DNA of 33,585 bases from positions 1 to 33,585 of the IMG/VR virus record IMGVR_UViG_3300044464_000009; one strand, written 5' to 3'. This document shows, piece by piece, positions 30,882 to 33,585 of the stretch. The DNA is from a virus. Each line of letters opens with the position of its first letter. Positions within the stretch are counted from its first letter, which is position 1. The notes below the pieces were generated by a model, which was not told the origin of the DNA, searched no databases, and saw only the letters and a program-made list of their open reading frames with translations. A program made the position numbers and the translations under genes.

Positions 30882-30896
30882 GCCAACTTAGTTGGC
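30882..30896. promoter_or_regulatory. 15-bp palindrome, possible operator
   Basis: GCCAACT-T-AGTTGGC is a perfect inverted repeat with 7-base arms and a single central base. It lies in the 284-base non-coding stretch 30822-31105, about 60-75 bases upstream of the 129-aa gene. It is too short for a terminator stem with a U tract and fits a repressor operator. In the same stretch, ATGTC at 30906-30910 and GACAT at 30929-30933 form looser arms. I see no gene or other strong signal in the rest of the stretch. Confidence 0.5.
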
Positions 30897-31105
30897 GCGA
30901 CATTTATGTCATGGTCAAATCAACAATCGACATGGTGAAGCACGTACAGTTTGACAAGCCACCCTGTCGCACCCCCTCTTAGTATTGCTAGGTCTCATCG
31001 CCGCTGCACTCCAGGTCCGATCCGCGCAACCTGACGTCCTAGGGCCGGGCAGAAGAAGCTTGGGATTGAACTGGGTTAGCGCGGACAGTGGCTCGGCAGG
31101 TAGCG

Positions 31106-31393
31106 CTACTCCGCGTCGTGCTTGCAGGTCCAGCAGTCGGTGGGCTTGGTATAGCCCTCGACGCTTCCGCAGCTACACCCCGTGCGCTTGTTCTCGTACC
31201 GTCGAGCTGACGCGGACGGACGGGGCGAGCTTGCCTGGCGTGGAGCAGACGTCGGAGCGCACCACGTGTGGGTGACGCAGCCAGGACCCCAGAACTCGAT
31301 CTGCGAGCCGGCGCTGAGGTTCTGACCACACCCGGCGCACCGGCCCGGGTACTTCGCAGTCATGCGACGATGGGCGGTCGACGTGGCCGACAT
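31106..31393 (-). CDS. Zinc-ribbon-like protein, 95 aa
   Basis: The start is the ATG at 31393, nine bases after GGAGG; an ATG at 31402 touches the Shine-Dalgarno and is less likely. The N-terminal half has GRCAGCGQNLSAGSQIEFW and CVTHTWC, the CxxC...C...HxxC pattern of small phage zinc ribbons. A Ser/Pro/Arg linker joins a second Cys group, CSCGSVEGYTKPTDCWTC. Two metal sites are likely. Function unknown; such proteins often bind nucleic acid or partners. Confidence 0.65.
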   Translation of the reverse strand: MSATSTAHRRMTAKYPGRCAGCGQNLSAGSQIEFWGPGCVTHTWCAPTSAPRQASSPRPSASARRYENKRTGCSCGSVEGYTKPTDCWTCKHDAE

Positions 31394-31394
31394 G

Positions 31395-31739
31395 TTACTC
31401 ATCCTCCGTGACGACGCCCATGCGGCTCTGCAGCGCAAGGAGTGAGCGCAGCATCGCAAGACAATGCCCGGCGCGCGGTCCGGTGCCACGTCGGTACATG
31501 GCGTTGTACGCGGCGATCTCGTCCTGGTTCGGGGGGCGTGCTGCGCTGATCAGCTCAGCGGCCAGCACGTGGAGCCCCATGTAGTCCCGTTCCCCGATGC
31601 GGCGGGTGATCATGCGCCCCATGAACCGCATGGTCACACGGCGATCCGCGAAGGTGAAGTCGGTCTCCCGGACGTGAACCCGGTGGGAACTGAAGTAGGA
31701 GTCATATGCGACAGGGCGGGTGGCGAGGTATTCGGTCAT
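31395..31739 (-). CDS. Hypothetical protein, 114 aa
   Basis: AGGA lies seven bases before the ATG at 31739. The protein has a beta-rich first half (HVRETDFTFADRRVTMRFMG) and helical second half (DYMGLHVLAAELISAARP, then HCLAMLRSLLALQSRMG). No motif or family is recognised. It is preceded by a 135-base gap in which I see no gene and no convincing promoter or terminator. Confidence 0.6.
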   Translation of the reverse strand: MTEYLATRPVAYDSYFSSHRVHVRETDFTFADRRVTMRFMGRMITRRIGERDYMGLHVLAAELISAARPPNQDEIAAYNAMYRRGTGPRAGHCLAMLRSLLALQSRMGVVTEDE

Positions 31740-31874
31740 CGGTATATCCTGGGTTGTGGTCGTGGCGTCAGGCAGTGCACCGGCGAGAGGTGCGACCGAT
31801 GGGCGCCAGGCCCGGGTTTTAGTCGTCGCCGTTACGGGCTATCTCCATCCAGACCTGACATGGATAGCTCTTTG

Positions 31875-32399
31875 CTACAGGAAGAATCCACCACCAGCTT
31901 CAATGTAGGTTCTCCACGGGATGAACTGCCCCAGCCCCTCGGTGGACATGAAGCCGAATTCCTGGACCTTGGGACCCAGGAGTCCGACAGTCATCGTCCC
32001 AGAAAGGACATCGACAAGCCGGTGGTACTCGTTCCACCAGATGTGGTTGACGTCGCCAGGTCGGTAGACCGTCTTGACGAACTGCCACGGGGTCTCTGCG
32101 CTGTCGTCGAAGTACCAGCGCTCGTCCGTGTACCCGCCAGTGACGATGCGGAACCAAGCCCGCTTCCACGGATGGTTGTGCGGATATGGATCCTTGTCGT
32201 CGCGATGAACCTTGTGGATCACCGGCCGATACCCAAGCACGCGAGGAAAGAGCGACCTGGTCAGGTACTCATCTCCGTCAGCGGCTGTGAAGGTCCGCGT
32301 CCAGAAGTGATCGTTGAACGGGAACTCAGCCAGCGTCGCTTGGATTCCCGACAGAATCGCTCGTGGGATGAATTCCTTGGGCCTGTTGCGTCGTATCAT
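31875..32399 (-). CDS. Cupin-like metal-binding protein, 174 aa
   Basis: The start is the ATG at 32399, behind AGGAAG; the longer frame to 32903 is a shadow. The core VIHKVHRDDKDPYPHNHPWK is followed by IVTGGYTDERWYF, VYRPGDVNHIWWNEYHRL and TMTVGLLGPKVQEFGF. This is a cupin beta-barrel with the HNHPW first motif, the PG-x-x-N-x-I-x(5)-H second motif and the LxGPKxxxxGF signature of a phage/bacterial cupin family often paired with a final W-x-x-Y. The His residues could bind Fe or Mn. The reaction is unknown; dioxygenase or isomerase activity is only possible by fold. Confidence 0.7.
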   Translation of the reverse strand: MIRRNRPKEFIPRAILSGIQATLAEFPFNDHFWTRTFTAADGDEYLTRSLFPRVLGYRPVIHKVHRDDKDPYPHNHPWKRAWFRIVTGGYTDERWYFDDSAETPWQFVKTVYRPGDVNHIWWNEYHRLVDVLSGTMTVGLLGPKVQEFGFMSTEGLGQFIPWRTYIEAGGGFFL

Positions 32400-32577
32400 T
32401 GGCTTCCTGCGCTTCCAGCTCCTTGTCGAGGAGCTTGAACCCGGCGAGGACGTCAAGGATGCTAATCCCGAGGGGCAACCCCTCCGCCACGCTCGTGTTC
32501 TTGATGACCTTGATGATCTGTGGGATCGTGTACCGACGCTCTGGCTTGATCTCAGGCAGCCTTGCGGTCCGAGGCAA
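32326..32577 (-). CDS. Hypothetical ORF with doubtful start, 83 aa
   Basis: The frame holds a plausible soluble sequence (PERRYTIPQIIKVIKNTSVA, then GISILDVLAGFKLLDKELEA). It overlaps the cupin start by about 74 bases and the end of the previous gene. The only start near its beginning is TTG at 32577, with no ribosome site. The frame lies at +1 relative to the previous gene, across a run of six T (32581-32576). It may be reached by frameshifting from that gene, or the run may hide a sequencing error. Function unknown. Confidence 0.45.
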   Translation of the reverse strand: MPRTARLPEIKPERRYTIPQIIKVIKNTSVAEGLPLGISILDVLAGFKLLDKELEAQEANDTTQQAQGIHPTSDSVGNPSDAG

Positions 32578-32839
32578 AAAACATGCCGCGTGGCAAGCGT
32601 TCGCTGGACACGAATCGCCAGGATGCGCCAGGGCTGAGCGCCCTGCGGTGGGTCTCGCTGCCGTTGGCTTTGGCGTTCACGTCGCGCCACGCTCCATTGA
32701 CGCTGATCGCGACGGCAGCGGCGTCGCTGCCGGTTTCGGTGGCGATATCGCAGGCGATGTGCGTCAACTCGGTGGACTGGGTCTCGAGGTATTCTGGCAT
32801 TGGCGTGTTCCCCTTGTCGTATGGTCGTGTGGTGCGCAT
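32552..32839 (-). CDS. Hypothetical protein, 95 aa
   Basis: The ATG at 32839 overlaps the preceding stop (TGATG) and follows GGAGC; a second ATG at 32800, with AAGGGG nine bases away, could give 82 residues. The sequence MPEYLETQSTELTHIACDIA is followed by a Val/Ala-rich strand and a basic stretch, WRFVSSERLPRGMFF. No family is recognised. Its end carries the six-T run discussed for the next frame. Confidence 0.55.
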   Translation of the reverse strand: MRTTRPYDKGNTPMPEYLETQSTELTHIACDIATETGSDAAAVAISVNGAWRDVNAKANGSETHRRALSPGASWRFVSSERLPRGMFFASDRKAA

Positions 32840-33021
32840 CAGACCAGCTCCACGGTAGCGATGCCCTTGGCGTCCACCTTGACGTGGACGGCTGCGGTGC
32901 CACGGATGCCGCCGTCTAGCTCGTAGTCCTTGCCGCAGACCCGGACGTTCCAGCCGGTCATGGTGCCGTGGTACTTGCCAGCCGGGAGAGAGTGGACCGA
33001 GACGATCTTGATGGTGTTCAT
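32839..33021 (-). CDS. Small beta-rich hypothetical protein, 60 aa
   Basis: The start is the ATG at 33021; the frame further up crosses the non-coding RNA-like stretch and is rejected. The protein alternates short strands (NTIKIVSVHSLPAGKYHGTM, then WNVRVCGKDYELDGGI) and ends VDAKGIATVELV, suggesting a small beta barrel. There is no good Shine-Dalgarno. Function is unknown. It is the first gene after the 265-base non-coding stretch. Confidence 0.5.
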   Translation of the reverse strand: MNTIKIVSVHSLPAGKYHGTMTGWNVRVCGKDYELDGGIRGTAAVHVKVDAKGIATVELV

Positions 33022-33086
33022 GGTCGTAGTTACTGCTTCCCGCGTGCCAGGTCGGCGACGAGCCAACCTGTTGACGTTGCTGTGTC

Positions 33087-33098
33087 CAATCCGGATTG
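33087..33098. repeat. 12-bp perfect palindrome
   Basis: CAATCCGGATTG is its own reverse complement. It lies four bases left of the 12-bp inverted repeat at 33102-33158 within the non-coding stretch 33022-33286. It could be a protein binding site; no function is shown. Confidence 0.5.
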
Positions 33099-33101
33099 CC
33101 T

Positions 33102-33158
33102 GGTCCGGAGTGTTGTCCTTGCGGCACACCCTGGATACGGGTCGCCACACTCCGGACC
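33102..33158. repeat. 12-bp inverted repeat with 33-base loop, possible structured RNA
   Basis: GGTCCGGAGTGT at 33102-33113 is the exact reverse complement of ACACTCCGGACC at 33147-33158. On the minus strand the loop itself can form ACCC-GTATCCA-GGGT, a 4-bp stem with a 7-base loop. The element lies in the non-coding stretch 33022-33286, next to the tRNA-like T-arm, without a following U tract. It may be an RNA structure or a protein site. Confidence 0.55.
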
Positions 33159-33159
33159 C

Positions 33160-33187
33160 TGGTGCATCGGGCCGGGATCGAACCGAC
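33160..33187 (-). other. tRNA-like 3' end (T-arm, acceptor strand, CCA), incomplete cloverleaf
   Basis: On the minus strand GTCGG-TTCGATC-CCGGC forms a 5-bp T-arm with a 7-base loop and a canonical B-box. It is followed by seven acceptor bases CCGATGC, a discriminator A and an encoded CCA. A partner GCCTCGG (6/7 pairing) and a D-arm-like GTCC..GGAT lie upstream, but 48 bases separate D-arm and T-arm and no 5-bp, 7-loop anticodon arm forms. It may be a tRNA relic, an attachment site copied from a tRNA 3' end, or an unusual tRNA. Confidence 0.4.
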
Positions 33188-33286
33188 GTCTCGCTCGACG
33201 TTGAGAGGTCTCGACGCCATGAACCAAGTGAGCACATCCTTCCGGGCTGGACGACCGAGGCGGAAGCGGCATAGCGCCGCCAGACT

Positions 33287-33585
33287 TCAGAGTGAATATC
33301 CGATGTCGCTCGGCGTGTCCTCGCTCGGTCCATCTCCTGGCACATAGCCGGCCGACGTCGTCTCCGGCATCGAGAACCGCATCATCACGCCTCGCTCCGG
33401 ATGGAACTCGACCCGCCATCCAACTAGAATGTACTTGTCGGCCACCGCCGCGACGCTTGCGGTCTGCCAGCCTGATCGAGTGACAGGGATGTCCATGCGC
33501 CCTGCCTTCAGGTGAGCGTCGACGTGCTCCTCGATCGCTGCCTGCTCGTTCTTCGTTACGATTGTGTCGTTGTACTGTTTCGGTG
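33287..33585 (-). CDS. Partial hypothetical protein (N-terminus beyond window)
   Basis: The frame is open from the right edge down to the stop at 33287. It reads NDTIVTKNEQAAIEEHVDAH, then LKAGRMDIPVTRSGW, then ADKYILVGWRVEFHPERGV and an acidic C-terminus ending SDIGYSL. The ATG at 33496 is an internal Met in a sequence that looks coding on both sides, so I take the gene as cut by the window rather than starting there; a short 69-aa version is the alternative. No family is recognised. Confidence 0.55.
   Translation of the reverse strand, partial: PKQYNDTIVTKNEQAAIEEHVDAHLKAGRMDIPVTRSGWQTASVAAVADKYILVGWRVEFHPERGVMMRFSMPETTSAGYVPGDGPSEDTPSDIGYSL

Noticed and set aside
30951-30985. Plus-strand promoter TTGACA...TAGTAT
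   Set aside because: The spacer is 23 bases, far from the 16-18 optimum, and no supported plus-strand gene follows.
31464-32438. 324-aa plus-strand ORF
   Set aside because: Antisense to the cupin and 114-aa genes, which have ribosome sites and conserved motifs; the plus reading has none.
33160-33268. Complete tRNA gene
   Set aside because: Acceptor, D-arm-like and T-arm parts can be drawn, but no anticodon arm with five pairs and a seven-base loop exists and the spacing is 20 or more bases too long, so only a tRNA-like 3' end is reported.
1-33585. CRISPR arrays, insertion sequences, integrase, endolysin, replication genes
   Set aside because: Looked for but not seen in the window; no regularly spaced repeats, transposase motifs or recognisable lysis or integration enzymes.

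Overview
The window is a densely packed, high-GC bacteriophage (or prophage) segment. Almost every gene lies on the minus strand, so it reads biologically from base 33585 down to base 1. Neighbouring genes mostly touch or overlap by 1 to 8 bases (ATGA, GTGA or TGATG junctions). The morphogenesis set is large terminase, portal, scaffold, major capsid protein, small head protein, head-tail adaptor, a long nozzle/tail-like protein and large internal-type proteins. No tape measure, tail tube or sheath gene is visible, which suggests a short-tailed, podovirus-like virion. The host cannot be fixed from sequence. High GC, Shine-Dalgarno-led genes, lipoprotein-like products and a Cys/Asp/Gly-rich lipoprotein would suit a high-GC Gram-negative such as a myxobacterium. 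The leaderless promoter geometry and one winged-helix protein are also actinobacterial-like. This is inference only.

Right part (about 33.6-28.5 kb): small accessory and control genes. These include a 265-base non-coding stretch with a tRNA-like T-arm/CCA end and a 12-bp inverted repeat, a cupin-like protein, zinc-ribbon-like proteins, a 284-base control region with a 15-bp palindrome, a winged-helix protein and a ribbon-helix-helix protein. A run of membrane or exported products follows (46-aa TM protein, 88-aa anchored protein, 204-aa Cys-rich lipoprotein).

Middle part (28.5-22.2 kb): a Dam-type adenine methyltransferase in a locally very GC-rich patch, then a long chain of small overlapping genes with a GNAT-like acetyltransferase, a GroES-like co-chaperonin and a pair of duplicated short proteins, leading into the large terminase.

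Left part (22.2 kb to 1): the packaging and virion module. A P-loop kinase-like protein with a Cys ribbon sits between terminase and portal. The portal appears to start upstream of its first ATG. After the capsid and adaptor genes come a fibre-like protein, a 1314-aa nozzle-like protein with a LamG-type C-terminus, a Gln/Ala-rich protein ending in an S74-like chaperone domain, a 726-aa coiled-coil protein and a 1406-aa polyvalent-type protein with a ParB-like motif. The left edge cuts a second gene that begins with the same LamG-like signature.

The one convincing plus-strand gene (12080-12361) encodes a small exported or lipoprotein-like product. It sits behind a near-perfect sigma-70 promoter whose predicted start site falls on the ATG, so it looks like an autonomous leaderless moron gene inserted in the virion operon. 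The same -10 to ATG spacing recurs before the winged-helix gene and, less clearly, before the 129-aa gene.
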